Shown here: positions 1 through 10,593 of the stretch, piece by piece
How positions within the stretch are numbered: position 1 is the first letter of the stretch
Layout: each line of letters opens with the position of its first letter
NCBI GenBank assembly: GCA_000818945.1
Contig: KN805374.1
Span: forward strand, 942,848 to 1,006,847
From: Schizochytrium sp. CCTCC M209059
Taxonomy: Eukaryota > Sar > Bigyra > Thraustochytrida > Thraustochytriidae
Direction of reading: 5' to 3'
DNA length: 64,000 nt
Notes under the pieces: model-generated
Database searches by the model: none
The model's input: only the letters and a program-made list of their open reading frames with translations
What the model was told of the DNA's origin: nothing
Position numbers and translations under genes: made by a program

Positions 1-336
1 GGGCCCGCCGCCGGAGCCGACCAGGCGCGCAGGCGGGCGTCAAGAAGACCTCGGTCTCTTCTGCGAGGAAGGGGGGAAAGGGGGATCGCTAGCCTAAAAC
101 GAAATGTAAAGAAAAAGGGTTTAAAAAAAAAAAAGAGGTTCGCAAAAAAAGAAGAAAAGAGAAAAGCCCGAAAAAGCGATGGATCGATTGATTCAGAGAC
201 TGTGATCGATCGATCGATAGATAGATAGATAGACAGATATAGAGAGACATCCATCAATCCTCCCGCGCTCTCCTCGACGGACGTCCCGCGCGCCGGACGC
301 GCTCAAAGCTGACGCGTCGCGTCGCGCTGCGCGGCG

Positions 337-380
<44 letters not shown>
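337..380. repeat. (CCTG)n microsatellite, 11 units
   Basis: Uninterrupted tetranucleotide CCTG array. A second array of about ten units lies at 2239-2280 and a complementary CAGG array at about 25980-26006, so this motif recurs in the intergenic DNA. Confidence 0.9.
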
Positions 381-2238
381 CCAGGCCCGACGAGGCAAGA
401 CGAGACGAGGAAAGCAGACGAGCAGGGCCGGGTCGCCCCAGCAGCCACCGCCGCCGCCCCCGGGAGCCAGCCCGGACGAGCGGCCGCGAGCGAGGCCGGC
501 CGGCGCCTGGCCAGCTAGCTAGCTAGCTACCTCGGCCAGCCGACGCGGCCTCGAGGGAGGAAAGGCGAATGTGCGGCAGGCGCAGGCGCAGGCGCAGGCG
601 CGGGCGCGGGCGCGAGGAAACTGCGCCCGGGCTACAGGCAGAGCAGGCCGGGCACACGTGACGTCCGTCGGTGCAGAAGCCGAACCTTCTTTCTGCTTTT
701 CACAGCTTAGCTCAGCTTGGCTTAGCTTGCCCTTAGCTTTGCTTGTGTTGCGTTGTGTTGTGTTGCAATTTCGCAGCTGTTGTTATCATCGATAAATTCT
801 CTACTTCGCCTCTCTCACAGTCTTTTTCCTCAAGTTCACAGCCTTTCTTTCGTTTCTTTCGCTTCTTTCATTCATTCCTTCCGAGCGAAAGACGATCGGT
901 GTCGTGGCGGCAGAGGCAGAAGAGGCGACCGTGCCAGGACGCCACAAGGAAACGCCTCAAGGACACGGATGCGCTGCCACACACATATAGACTAACGAGA
1001 CAGGATTTGCAGGTAGGTCTCTGCCAGCCAGCAAGGCCGTCACGATGCCCCAGCGAAATCCCCGCCATCGACGCGGACAAAAGCCCATATGAGAGAATAA
1101 AATTGCAGATGAGAGGTAAAAAAATTGGGCAGATCTTGAAGGGGCTCCGAAGGCAATCGGCCCTTTCGGCGATGCGAAAAGCGTCGCGTCTGATCATTGT
1201 CATCACCATCGCCACCACCACCCACCACCACCAGAAATGGGTCGACCTTCCATTCTTGGCGTCCTTCTGTACGAAATTTTACGAACTCCGACAATTTTTG
1301 CTGCATCCCAAGCGCTGTGAGCAGTCAAGAACGGCTGCAGTCTATCCAAGCTCAACAAGACCTTCGATCCCGATTGGGAATCGAACTTCCTTCTTTCACG
1401 GGCCATCCATTCATCACTCACGAAAAACAATTGCAAGCGCTGGTAATCAATCACAAAGCTGTCGCCCAATCTGTTGGCTGGCCGATCGACAAGCATCCAC
1501 GGATCGCTTTCTCAACATATCACATTCCAACCCAGAAACTAAAACAAAAAATCAAAATCAAAACAAAACAAAACAAAAAACAAGAAAGCGGATCAGACGC
1601 CTGCTTCGCTCCGACTTTCTCACGCGCACGGAGAGCGTGATCGCGATCTATCCCGCCCCACTCCACTGCCGCCGCGCGAACCCACGACGCCCCGCCCCGC
1701 CCGCTCCGCCTCGCCCCGCCTCGCTCCGCTCCGCGACGGGGCCGTCATGCGCCCGCCACGAGGGGTGGGACCACGACGGCGCGGCGCGCCCACTGTCGCT
1801 CGAGATGCCGGGGAAGCTGCGGGGCGCTGTGGGCGCAGCAGCCAGCACCCAGCGGCGGCGCACACACCTCGAAATCTTGTTCATTTAGTTTGCCTCGATT
1901 CATTTCGATCCATTCCGATTTCTGGCTGGTTTGCTTTGTTTGGTGCCTGGGGAGGGAGGAGGCGCGGGCGACGGCCAGCCAGCCGCAGCCAGCCAGCTGC
2001 AGCCAAAAAACCAACTGGCCTGCCGAGGTACGAGGAGGCAGGCTGCCGCGTGCCACACGCACGAGAAGATCGCGATCGCATCGTCAATTCGCGCATGCGA
2101 GGCGCCTTTGGCGGGGTAGGACCTGCCTGGGGCAAGGGGATGGCCAGCGACGGGAAGTGCTGAAAGTCCGTGGCGCTGGGGCAGGCACCGCGGCCGCGGT
2201 CGGGTTGACATGGGTTGAGATGAGGTGTTCGAGATGAA

Positions 2239-2278
<40 letters not shown>

Positions 2279-2280
2279 CC
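2239..2280. repeat. (CCTG)n microsatellite, about 10 units
   Basis: Uninterrupted CCTG array, the same motif as at 337-380. It lies in non-coding DNA about 480 bases beyond the 3' end of the small membrane-protein gene on the minus strand. Confidence 0.9.
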
Positions 2281-2762
2281 GGCATGACGACGACGACGGA
2301 GGAAAGAAGAAGATCATGGGAATGCGCGGAAAACTCACGGATATGTGAATGAATGTGCGCAAAGAAGCTCGGGATAAGGACGAAGCAGAGTGAAGGAGCG
2401 AATAAATTGAGCCTTTCTCCCAGCGCTACGTCAAGCACGGGGGAGTTCATGACGCTCTGGTTTTTCGTTGCAAGTTTTTTTTTTGCAAACAACGTTTACT
2501 GCTTCAGGCAAAAATCTCAAGAAGCGGAAGAAGTCAAAGCAATCCAACAGCACTGCAGGTCTTTTCAAGACATGTATTCAGCTTCACAAATCCCACGCCA
2601 AACGATAGCATCGCGGCTCTTGTTCTGCTGGTAGCTCCATCATTTCCGAAGCCAAACGATATCATCGCTGCTCCGATTCCCAAAGTTAAAGCATCAGAGC
2701 TTCGCAGCGTCTTGAAAACAACTATACAATCTTCAAAAAATTCAACATGAAGTAGTAAAAAT

Positions 2763-3314
2763 TTACTTGCCGCCGCCCTGCACGACAACGACCTGGTGAG
2801 ACTTCTTGCAGCAGCAGCAGTAAATAGCCGCAATGATGCCCACAATCGCGAGCACACCGACAATGATGATGACAATTGCAATTGCGCCCATTGCGGCAAA
2901 GAAGCCCTCAGCAGCGTCTTCAAGGGCCTCGCCGAGATCGCAGATCCCAGGAGTGTAGCCAACGTTCTCACTAGCACTCTCCATGCACTTGTCCGCATCG
3001 CAATCGTAGTTCCACGTGCCCGAATCCCAAGAGTCCGTCGAAGTACCGCACCAGCAGCTCGATGCCGTCGCCATCGTGCCACTCACGTATGAGACCATTC
3101 GGACGCAGTACGTGCTGCTGTCTGAGCTATCAGTGTTCTGGTATGTGTCGCTGCAGCCCTTAATCACGCCATCAGTCAGCGTGTACTCGGTCACCGAAGA
3201 GTCAACGGCATCGCAGCAAAGGTGCTCGCCAGCGGCGCACGTAAGGTACTCCGCACGCGCGACCTGAGGCGCGGCCACGACGGCCAGCGCGAGAAGAAGA
3301 GCTCCACGCATCAT
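2763..3314 (-). CDS. Small Cys-rich type I membrane protein
   Basis: 183 aa. A cleavable signal peptide is visible at residues 1-21 (MMRGALLLALAVVAAPQVARA). It is followed by an ectodomain of about 110 residues rich in Ser, Thr, Asp and Cys (including a C-W-C pair). One strong transmembrane segment rich in I, V and A lies at about residues 140-165. The cytosolic tail is short and begins with four consecutive cysteines plus KK, a likely palmitoylation site, and ends in VVVVQGGGK. The layout resembles small single-pass adaptor-like surface proteins, but I recognise no named family. The start is well supported because the signal peptide begins at the first Met. Function unknown; surface or endomembrane location is inferred. 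Confidence 0.7.
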   Translation of the reverse strand: MMRGALLLALAVVAAPQVARAEYLTCAAGEHLCCDAVDSSVTEYTLTDGVIKGCSDTYQNTDSSDSSTYCVRMVSYVSGTMATASSCWCGTSTDSWDSGTWNYDCDADKCMESASENVGYTPGICDLGEALEDAAEGFFAAMGAIAIVIIIVGVLAIVGIIAAIYCCCCKKSHQVVVVQGGGK

Positions 3315-4621
3315 TTTTCTTTCTTATACAAAAACAAGTCCAAGGTCACAGAGATCGATCGCTTGACTGCTTGTGTTTTCGAGTTGTATTGATTGCAGAA
3401 AATGCAAAGGGTTGCAGATTTGGTGTCGGCAAAAACCGAGTCGCATGACCTGACCCTGGGTCGCACCAACGCACTTGCCCAGCCTCAACAAACAGTGCAC
3501 CATATCTTTTCAATGCACAAAAAGACACATGAACACCTCTCCATTCCGAGTATTCAAGGTGTTCATTACGTGGACCTTCCATGTCAGACAGTCATCTTCA
3601 CGAGATTGTCCCTTTTAACGGACACTTCCCCGTCCTTCATCTCCCTTATAAGCATTGGCAAAGTCTCAACGGACATCTTTTTTCCCGTTTCTGGTCGTAG
3701 TGAAGAGCGGTTCCAAACAACGAATAGTCGGTCCTCCGCGTTTTCGGTCTCCTCACTTTTCGAAACGATTTTTCCTCTTCCTTTTCACTTGCTATATACG
3801 AGCTTGGGTGCGGGAGTGGTCCGTGTGCCTGCCACGGCATCCGAAGCGGGAGATTTGACTTACTCTCCCCATCACCAGCACCAGCACCAGCACGATCATC
3901 GATCATCGATCGCGTCGCTCTGTTTGTCGAGGCTGTCTCCTCCGCACGCAGGCGTTACATCCACCTACTTTATGCCACAGCCGCTCGAATACAGCGGCTG
4001 CGGCTCGGCTAACGACCTGCTGCATCTTTCTCCCGAAATACCCTTTGCATGGTGCCCGTGAAGCGAATCATGTTGCCCGCAATGGTCCTGGTGGCCAAAA
4101 TCTAATGAGGCCCGAAGAGACTACTTTTCTTTCCAAAGCGCAAGCAAAACCTGAGCAACCAGCGTCTGTCCTAGAGCCTGAAGCAGGCGCGCCGTCTATA
4201 AACGATCTGCAAAGTCTCAGTGAGGCAGTGACTAGCGGTGCCTCGCAGCGTCGCCGGCCTCAAGATAACTTTGTGATGTCTTCAAAACTTTGTCTAGCTC
4301 CGAGCCGTTGAATCTATCCGTTATGGAGTCCAAGCATAGTTGCTTAGCTCTGCACACTGGGCGTAGTACTGCAGGCAAAAAATATGCAGAGCGTAGAGCT
4401 GCCACAACACGACGCCGTTCTCGCTACAGGCTGCGCGATCGCGGCGCGATAGCGGGCGCCAGAATACTCCGTTACTTGCACTTACAACTTCGGGGCCTGG
4501 CTCCGAGCGAAGCGAACGTTGCGAGCGCACACGCTCGAAACGAACGTTTATCGTCCCATTGGAGCGTTTAACAAGGTCTCTCGCTCTCTCGCTCGCGCGA
4601 GCGCGCTAATATATACACACA

Positions 4622-4652
<31 letters not shown>

Positions 4653-4720
4653 GCCCGCGGCCCCTTCAAAAAGACTGCATATATTTACGAGCACACGGGC
4701 TGGCGTAGCAACCAATTAGT
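3315..4720. other. Intergenic region between divergent genes
   Basis: This lies between the minus-strand small membrane protein and the plus-strand 5-phosphatase, so it should hold both promoters. CACCAG repeats near 3874-3892 and an alternating purine-pyrimidine tract at 4609-4654 are visible. No open frame here has a recognisable domain. Confidence 0.5.
4609..4654. repeat. Alternating AT/AC/GC dinucleotide tract, possible Z-DNA
   Basis: About 46 bases alternate strictly between purine and pyrimidine, running from AT to AC repeats and then GC repeats. It ends 66 bases before the first candidate ATG of the 5-phosphatase gene, so it lies in that gene's promoter or leader. Confidence 0.85.
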
Positions 4721-7045
4721 TTGCTCGTGCGAGCGAGTCTATCGCAGCGCTTGCGGTTCGAAAAGATGCCAAGCTCCTCGCCGTCTTCTCGTCAACAAAG
4801 CCTACACGCTCGTGTGGACCGCGAGCGCATTCTTCGCTTCATGCAGGAAAGTCAAAGCGATGCGGAAGCGCTCATGCGTCTTGTCGCAGACCGTCTGCAT
4901 GTAGACCACGGGCCCATTCTGGAGACGATTGACGCCGCCACTGCGGATGCAGAAAGATGCACGCTCGCTGCTCGACAAGATGCTGATAACGACAGCGACA
5001 GCAACACTCGCGGGCCCCAAACATTCTTGCGCAACGAGCCCGGTGATCAATCAATACCCACGAGCTTTCCTCTTGAGGAACCCCAAGATGAAAGTACAAT
5101 GCACGGCGCAAAAGCATCGCTCTCTTCTCGTACACCACGCGCATCAACGTCGGCAGCACCACATGCAGATTTTCGAGATCGCTCAATCTGCACTGAAAGT
5201 GGTGCAGAGACGGAAAGTCCTCGCGTCACATCTCGCTCAGGAAAAGCAAGTCCTGCTTCTTCCTTTTCTTCATCATCGTCGCCTTCTTCTCGTCGTTCTC
5301 GCGATCATAAGTCGAACCTCAACAATGATGATCAGACGGACCTCGAAGCAAACAGTTGTGCTGATGATGCTGGTCATCATCGTCATGACGAGCAGGATCT
5401 CGATGAGGAGGACAGCAAGGATGAGATGAACGATTTTGTAGCCTCAAGTGTACAAAGTCAACAAGAGACACCAAAACGTCATCGAAGGAACTACAGTCAC
5501 GAGTCCTGCGAGTCTGAGGCTAATTCCGATGATGAGAGTGTGAGCAGTAGTGTCAGTAGCAGTAGCGTCTCAAGTCTTGCCTCAGAAGAGTCCAAATCGG
5601 TATCCCCGCGATCATCTGTTCAAGACCCGGCTCGCCCGACGCCCCCCACCACCTTCCGCCATCGAACAAAAGGTTGGCCACTCGAGTTGCGTTTCAGCCC
5701 TGAGACGCTGTCTCACTCCATTTTCGAACAACATACCTCGCTCAGAGTCTTTTGCTGCACATGGAATCTCATGGGCAACAGCGTTGGAGACGAAGAACCC
5801 CTGCGAACGCTTATACCGCGAGATCACTTTGACGTTTATGCTATTGGCACTCAGGAATGTGAACGTACAATCGCAAAGTCTGCGGTAATTACACGCAAAA
5901 AGGGCTGGGAACAGACGCTCGCGCGGTTTTTGGGCGAGGGATATGCGATGCTGCGTAGTCACACGCTACAAGCAACGCATCTCATTGTCTTTGTTCGCAA
6001 AGAGCTCCTGCCCGTATTATCTAACGTGGGATCCGCGGCGGTCGCGACCGGTTACAAGGATACCTTTGGCAACAAGGGTGGCGTTGGAGTCTCGTTTAAC
6101 CTTGGCCGTACAAGCTTTCTTTTTATTGCTTCGCACTTCGAAGCCCATCAAAACCGTGTCAAACAGCGCAACGATCACTTTCATCGCATCGATGGACTTC
6201 TTGCTCTGCCCCCGGGAGTTCGACTCAAGCCTCTCCTTCAACGCACCTCGTCCCCCACCCGTGGCAAAAAGAAGCCGAACAGAGCGCATCAGGGCAAAGC
6301 CACTGGAAGCGTCGACGATAGTATCAGAGATCGCGCGTCGTTCGACAGCAGCTCGCGCAAAGCAAGAGTTACCGGTTGCATTGAGAAAGACGACGGAAAC
6401 GATGACGACGATGACGACGCGTTCCATAATGGTGACGGCAATGATAATGATGATGATGACGACGATGATGACTTTCCCACAGGCATGGATAAAGCCAAAC
6501 TTCGCGTCGATGAGGACGTGGGCCCAAGCGGATACGACTTCAATCCTGAATCAGACCCTCGTGGACGGGCCACAGCGCGGTTCGACCGCGTCTTTTGGTT
6601 TGGGGACTTCAATTACCGAATTGACGCTTCTCGCGAAAAGGTGGAGGGCCTCCTTTCAAGCGATTCCAGGCTCGCGCATGGCTCTCTTTTGGCCAACGAC
6701 CAACTCAAAAAGGAAATGGCAGCTGGTCGTGTCTTTCGCAACTTTGTCGAAGGTCCTGTGAATTTCAAACCCACATACAAATTTGACAAGGACAGCGACG
6801 TTTATGACACCTCCAAGAAGCAACGTGTCCCGGCTTGGACTGATCGTATCCTGCACAAATCCACGCGACCTCACACGATCGAGATTCTCCACTACGCGAG
6901 TGAGCCCTCGATTCGCATGTCGGACCATCGCCCGGTCGCGGCAATGTACTCTGTCGCGGTCGACGGAATCGACGACCCAACACTTATCGGCGTGGAGTCG
7001 CATGAGGTTGGAAAGGCTGAGAGCCAGGTCTGTCTGATTTCATAA
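4721..7045 (+). CDS. Inositol polyphosphate 5-phosphatase with C-terminal CaaX box
   Basis: 774 aa from the first Met; a second Met at residue 16 is an equally good start. Residues 1-320 are Ser/Asp-rich and probably disordered. The catalytic IPPc (endonuclease/exonuclease/phosphatase fold) domain follows: WNLMGN near 347 with the metal-binding Glu in TQECE, GNKGGVGVSF near 450, SHFEAHQNRV near 472, FGDFNYRID near 628, PAWTDRIL near 704 and SDHRP near 735. This family removes the 5-phosphate from phosphoinositides or soluble inositol phosphates. An insert of about 120 residues with long Asp runs splits the domain between the SHFEAH and GDFNYRID motifs. The protein ends in CLIS, a CaaX prenylation motif as known for INPP5A and INPP5E, so membrane attachment is likely. 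The gene converges with the 4,6-dehydratase downstream. Confidence 0.92.
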   Translation: MLVRASLSQRLRFEKMPSSSPSSRQQSLHARVDRERILRFMQESQSDAEALMRLVADRLHVDHGPILETIDAATADAERCTLAARQDADNDSDSNTRGPQTFLRNEPGDQSIPTSFPLEEPQDESTMHGAKASLSSRTPRASTSAAPHADFRDRSICTESGAETESPRVTSRSGKASPASSFSSSSSPSSRRSRDHKSNLNNDDQTDLEANSCADDAGHHRHDEQDLDEEDSKDEMNDFVASSVQSQQETPKRHRRNYSHESCESEANSDDESVSSSVSSSSVSSLASEESKSVSPRSSVQDPARPTPPTTFRHRTKGWPLELRFSPETLSHSIFEQHTSLRVFCCTWNLMGNSVGDEEPLRTLIPRDHFDVYAIGTQECERTIAKSAVITRKKGWEQTLARFLGEGYAMLRSHTLQATHLIVFVRKELLPVLSNVGSAAVATGYKDTFGNKGGVGVSFNLGRTSFLFIASHFEAHQNRVKQRNDHFHRIDGLLALPPGVRLKPLLQRTSSPTRGKKKPNRAHQGKATGSVDDSIRDRASFDSSSRKARVTGCIEKDDGNDDDDDDAFHNGDGNDNDDDDDDDDFPTGMDKAKLRVDEDVGPSGYDFNPESDPRGRATARFDRVFWFGDFNYRIDASREKVEGLLSSDSRLAHGSLLANDQLKKEMAAGRVFRNFVEGPVNFKPTYKFDKDSDVYDTSKKQRVPAWTDRILHKSTRPHTIEILHYASEPSIRMSDHRPVAAMYSVAVDGIDDPTLIGVESHEVGKAESQVCLIS

Positions 7046-7278
7046 AAAAAGACATGGAATACTTTTACACGATGTTTTATCTTGAGGTACGTCACAACTA
7101 ACTCAAAAGAAACTGGCGCCCGCTTTCGCAAGAGCGGCGCATGAGGTTAGAAAGGCTGAGAGCCAGGTCTGTCTGATTTCATAAAAAAAGACATGGAATA
7201 CTTTTACACGATGTTTTATCTTGAGGTACATCACAACTAACTCAAAAGGAACTGGCGCCCGCTTTCGCAAGAGCGTCG
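7001..7278. repeat. 139-bp tandem duplication of the 5-phosphatase 3' end
   Basis: Two direct copies (7001-7139 and 7140-7278) differ by only a few substitutions. The first copy contains the last 14 codons of the 5-phosphatase including the CaaX tail, its stop codon and the start of the 3' UTR. The second repeats all of this downstream of the stop, as a non-coding echo of the tail. Confidence 0.95.
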
Positions 7279-7370
7279 CACTCGGAAAAAAGTTAATCAT
7301 GAAAACATTTCGAGCCCACTCCCGGATGCTGCCCTCCTTCGTATTGTGATCAGAAACGCATTTTTTCTCT

Positions 7371-8483
7371 TCATCTTCCCCTGGCCAAAGGGGGTCTTGG
7401 TGGTTCGTGAGAATTGTCCTCGCCAAAAACGCGCGGGTGGGCCACTAGCGCGTGTTCGATGGACCCCCAGTGATTTCGGTTCGCCTTGTACCACTCCAAC
7501 GTTGTGCTCAAACCCGTGGTAAAGTCGACTTTTTGACGCCACCCCAGTTCGTGAAGCTTGCGTTTGTCAATATTGTACCGCGTGTCATTAAACTTGCGGT
7601 CCTCTACGAAGTTAAGCCAAGTCTCTCGCCCAGGGGTCTTGTGACGCCCAAACGCATCAAGAATGGCCGATGCAATCTCTAGTACGGAAAGTTCCTCATT
7701 GCCGCCAATGTTGATCGTCTGTCCGGGTACAGCGTGTCGCAAGATCGTCACAAAGGCGTCCGCGACATCACTGACATACAGCATGTTTCGTCGCGTGGAA
7801 CCATCGCCATGCACCGTGAGCGGCGAGTTGCGCATCATTTGATGGATAAATTTGGGGATAATCTTTTCTGGGTATTGCCGCGGTCCATACACATTATTTC
7901 CTCGCGTAATGATCACAGGTACCTTGAACGAGCGGTGATATGCCTTTGCCATGAACTCGGCTGCCGCCTTGCTTGCTGCATATGGGTTGGTCGGCTCCAA
8001 GACGGACTCTTCCATAAAGCTTTCTGCGCCGAGACTTTCTCCGTATACTTCGTCCGTACTCACGTGAATAAACCGAAGGATTTGGCCATTCATGCGCTTG
8101 CACGCCTCCAATAGCACATGTGTGCCCATGACATTGGTCTCTGTAAATCGAAAGCTATTTCCAAAAGAGTTGTCCACGTGCGTCTCGGCTGCAAAGTGTA
8201 GAACACAGTCAACCTCTTCTTTTTCAAGCACATACACTACGAGATCTGAAGAGGTGATATTTCCGTGCACAAAGCTGCACTTGGGATGCTTCAGGGCCGT
8301 GTCTAGGTTCTTCGTTGACGCGCAATAGCTCAAATTGTCCATGACGACCACCTTGGTATCTGGAAAGGCCTCGAGCACCCTGTCCAGAACATGGCTTCCA
8401 ATAAATCCCGCTCCTCCCGTGATGAGGATGCTTCTAGGCTCGAAGCTGCCCTCGCCTTCGCCGCAGTTCGCCTCGTCGTTCAT
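7371..8483 (-). CDS. dTDP/UDP-glucose 4,6-dehydratase (RmlB/TGDS-like)
   Basis: 370 aa extended SDR (NAD-dependent epimerase/dehydratase) protein. The N-terminus carries the NAD-binding TGGAGFIGSH at about residues 22-31. Further family landmarks are HFAAETHVDNS, STDEVYGES (the family's catalytic Asp-Glu), the YAASK catalytic Tyr-Lys, RGNNVYGPRQYPEK and HGDGSTRRNMLYVSD. Enzymes of this type convert dTDP- or UDP-glucose to the 4-keto-6-deoxy sugar, the first step towards rhamnose and other deoxysugars. The substrate nucleotide cannot be told from sequence alone. Length matches the family; no targeting signal is seen, so a cytosolic enzyme is inferred. It converges with the 5-phosphatase and diverges from the PH-domain gene. 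Confidence 0.92.
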   Translation of the reverse strand: MNDEANCGEGEGSFEPRSILITGGAGFIGSHVLDRVLEAFPDTKVVVMDNLSYCASTKNLDTALKHPKCSFVHGNITSSDLVVYVLEKEEVDCVLHFAAETHVDNSFGNSFRFTETNVMGTHVLLEACKRMNGQILRFIHVSTDEVYGESLGAESFMEESVLEPTNPYAASKAAAEFMAKAYHRSFKVPVIITRGNNVYGPRQYPEKIIPKFIHQMMRNSPLTVHGDGSTRRNMLYVSDVADAFVTILRHAVPGQTINIGGNEELSVLEIASAILDAFGRHKTPGRETWLNFVEDRKFNDTRYNIDKRKLHELGWRQKVDFTTGLSTTLEWYKANRNHWGSIEHALVAHPRVFGEDNSHEPPRPPLARGR

Positions 8484-9011
8484 GTCTCGAATAACCGGCC
8501 CTTTTCACCTTCGAACGCAAAGGGCAAGCACGTCGGCAACTCCAAAAGCGACGCCTCGTTCTCCCGTCCGACGCGACGCGTATGGGCGGCGAGGCGTGGT
8601 GTGGCGAGGCGTGGCGTGGCGTGGCTCGTCAAACGAAACAAGCGCGACTAGGCTCGCAAGTTAAGCCACTGCGTAGGCAACGTTTGGTCTCCCTCTTTTT
8701 TTTTAACTTTTTTTTTCGTAGTGACTCGACGCGGACAAAAGCGGCCTAACCTCTTTGCGTGGACTCGGATGATCCGTTAAGCCTCTTCATCTTTTTCCTT
8801 CGCGGCGCGTGCACAGCAGTAGTGACACGAAGCCCGTGGGACTGACGTGTGAATGACGAGGAGCACGCGCGCTCGCTGCGTGAGATAAGGCGTGCACACG
8901 GCGGTCAGGAGATCCGGCGTGATCCAGAGGCAATGCCAAGTGCCGCGCTCTGAGCGCAGAAGGTCGGCAGGGTCACGGGAGAAATACCGGCCGAGCGGGT
9001 CTGCGCAGTGC
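8484..9011. other. Divergent promoter region
   Basis: This separates the 4,6-dehydratase and PH-protein starts. It contains a GCGTGG/GCGAGG minisatellite near 8588-8630 and T-runs near 8694-8717. A further in-frame Met of the PH gene lies at 8892, but the 40 residues between it and 9012 are basic and featureless. Confidence 0.4.
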
Positions 9012-10346
9012 ATGGAAGCGGAGCAGTTCGCGCAGCCCCTGGCGCGCGAGACGTGGAGGTTCTTGCGCGAAGCACTCAGCCCTGCAAGTCCTGGCTCGGA
9101 GCACAAACGGGAGAGAAACATTAAAGAGCAGGACGGCGAGCAGATCGTCACTAGCATCGAACGTAGCAACAAGTGTGTCATGTTGCGCGAGGACGCGCTG
9201 GCTCGTCCATGGCAGCAACACGCGCGCGCTGCAGCGACAAGCCACGACGACGAAGAGGAGACCAAGGAAACCGGAGATGATGCGCGCGACCGGCCGTCAC
9301 TGAAGATAAAAACGGGTCTAGACGCCGAAGCGCTCGAGCGAGATCTCATTCCTGTTCTCAAAGAAGGATTCTTGTACAAAAGAAAGCAAAAGGGTCTTCG
9401 TATGGGCGTATGGAACTGGCAGCGCCGCTTCTGTCGTCTCGACAACGTCGACAATATCTTCTATTATGGGCCACAAGAGCTTGCGGCAGAGACGCGGGGC
9501 ATTCCTTTTGAGGAAATCTATCGCGCGTACGTAAGCATCGATGCCGGCGACCAGGCTGATGGCCTGGGTAGCTGTCGCGAATTCTGCCTCGAGCTGACTG
9601 CGGACGCAGGTCGAAAGAATGCCAGTCGTACCTTTGTATTTCGTGCCCAGGATCCTCTCGATGCAAAGGCCTGGGTGAGGGCTTTTCGCTCCGTTTCTGT
9701 GCAGGGTCAGGATTGGGAAACGCGTGGACGAAGAATATCTCATGTCCTCGAGCAGAAACTTTCAAAGCAGCGCAAAGAAAAAAACAGCGAGCAGGCGTCG
9801 CACGTTTTGCCCGAGACCGAAACACGTGAAGAAAAGCAGCTCGAGGTGGTGACGTCCACGTTCGAGATTGATGTGCACGAGGAGTCCAAGCAGCGTCTCA
9901 AGTCCCTCACGGAACGCATTATTGCTCGCGCCAAGGAGCGACGCCGACAACAGCAGAGGAAAAAGGGTGAAGTCAGGCAAGCTCTCGGCTCACCAATCGC
10001 CTCAAGCATGCAGCCTCAACCATCGTCTCCTCCACCCGCGCGAGCCACGGTCGAGCTGGAGACCTCAAAGCTCTGGGTGTCCTGCTTGCCATCCTGTATG
10101 ACCTCTCTATGTGTACGTGTCGATGATATTGCCGATCTTGATGACGGTGACGAGAGAGAGAGACGCTCGGCGAGCTCGCACGAGCTCACCGTCTTTCCCT
10201 CTGGTGCTGCCGGGGCTACCCTCGACGAGCTCGCTCTAGGCGACCGCGACGGTGAATTTCGTGTTGGTAAGAATCAAGAGCGCGAAGAAGATCTCGAGTT
10301 TCGAGATGTCGACCTCGATGCGGAGGACCTCGGCGACGAGATCTAA
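9012..10346 (+). CDS. PH-domain protein
   Basis: 444 aa from the Met beginning MEAEQFAQPL; an in-frame Met 120 bases upstream would add 40 residues. Residues about 115-220 form a pleckstrin homology domain: it opens with LKEGFLYKRKQKG, continues through WNWQRRFCRLD, and ends in the helix DAKAWVRAFRS with its invariant Trp. PH domains bind phosphoinositides or protein partners. The Arg/Lys-rich first strands fit lipid binding, but no specific ligand can be assigned. Downstream lies a basic coiled-coil-like stretch (SLTERIIARAKERRRQQQRK) and an acidic C-terminus. No catalytic domain is visible, so it is probably an adaptor. Confidence 0.8.
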   Translation: MEAEQFAQPLARETWRFLREALSPASPGSEHKRERNIKEQDGEQIVTSIERSNKCVMLREDALARPWQQHARAAATSHDDEEETKETGDDARDRPSLKIKTGLDAEALERDLIPVLKEGFLYKRKQKGLRMGVWNWQRRFCRLDNVDNIFYYGPQELAAETRGIPFEEIYRAYVSIDAGDQADGLGSCREFCLELTADAGRKNASRTFVFRAQDPLDAKAWVRAFRSVSVQGQDWETRGRRISHVLEQKLSKQRKEKNSEQASHVLPETETREEKQLEVVTSTFEIDVHEESKQRLKSLTERIIARAKERRRQQQRKKGEVRQALGSPIASSMQPQPSSPPPARATVELETSKLWVSCLPSCMTSLCVRVDDIADLDDGDERERRSASSHELTVFPSGAAGATLDELALGDRDGEFRVGKNQEREEDLEFRDVDLDAEDLGDEI

Positions 10347-10560
10347 CCTCCGATGAATATTGATGCTGACATTGGCTGCGGATGCAGGCGACAACAGATA
10401 TGCCGCGAGGAGAGTGTAGGCTCCCGCGCATCTGCGCTGCACGCAATCTACCCTGTCTAGGAAGTTGACGTGAACATCTTGTCTCTCTTCTCTCTTCGTT
10501 GGTCGACGAATGGCATATTCAGAGTAGTACTACACCAAAAACTTTTCGTCAAATTTATTG

Positions 10561-10593
<33 letters not shown>

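Larger units (their letters stand above)
1..2762. other. Gene-poor low-complexity region
   Basis: No supportable gene. The stretch holds GATC/GATA-type runs near 205-240, two CCTG arrays, GC-rich segments and A-rich segments. The longest open frame (about 743-1888, plus) is a mixture of F/S-rich, N/K/Q-rich and P/R-rich low-complexity sequence with no recognisable domain, so I do not call it. It may contain the promoter or leader of a gene beyond the left edge. Confidence 0.5.

Noticed and set aside
743..1888. 381-residue plus-strand frame
   Set aside because: Composition shifts from F/S to N/K/Q to P/R with no conserved motif; likely chance in low-complexity DNA.
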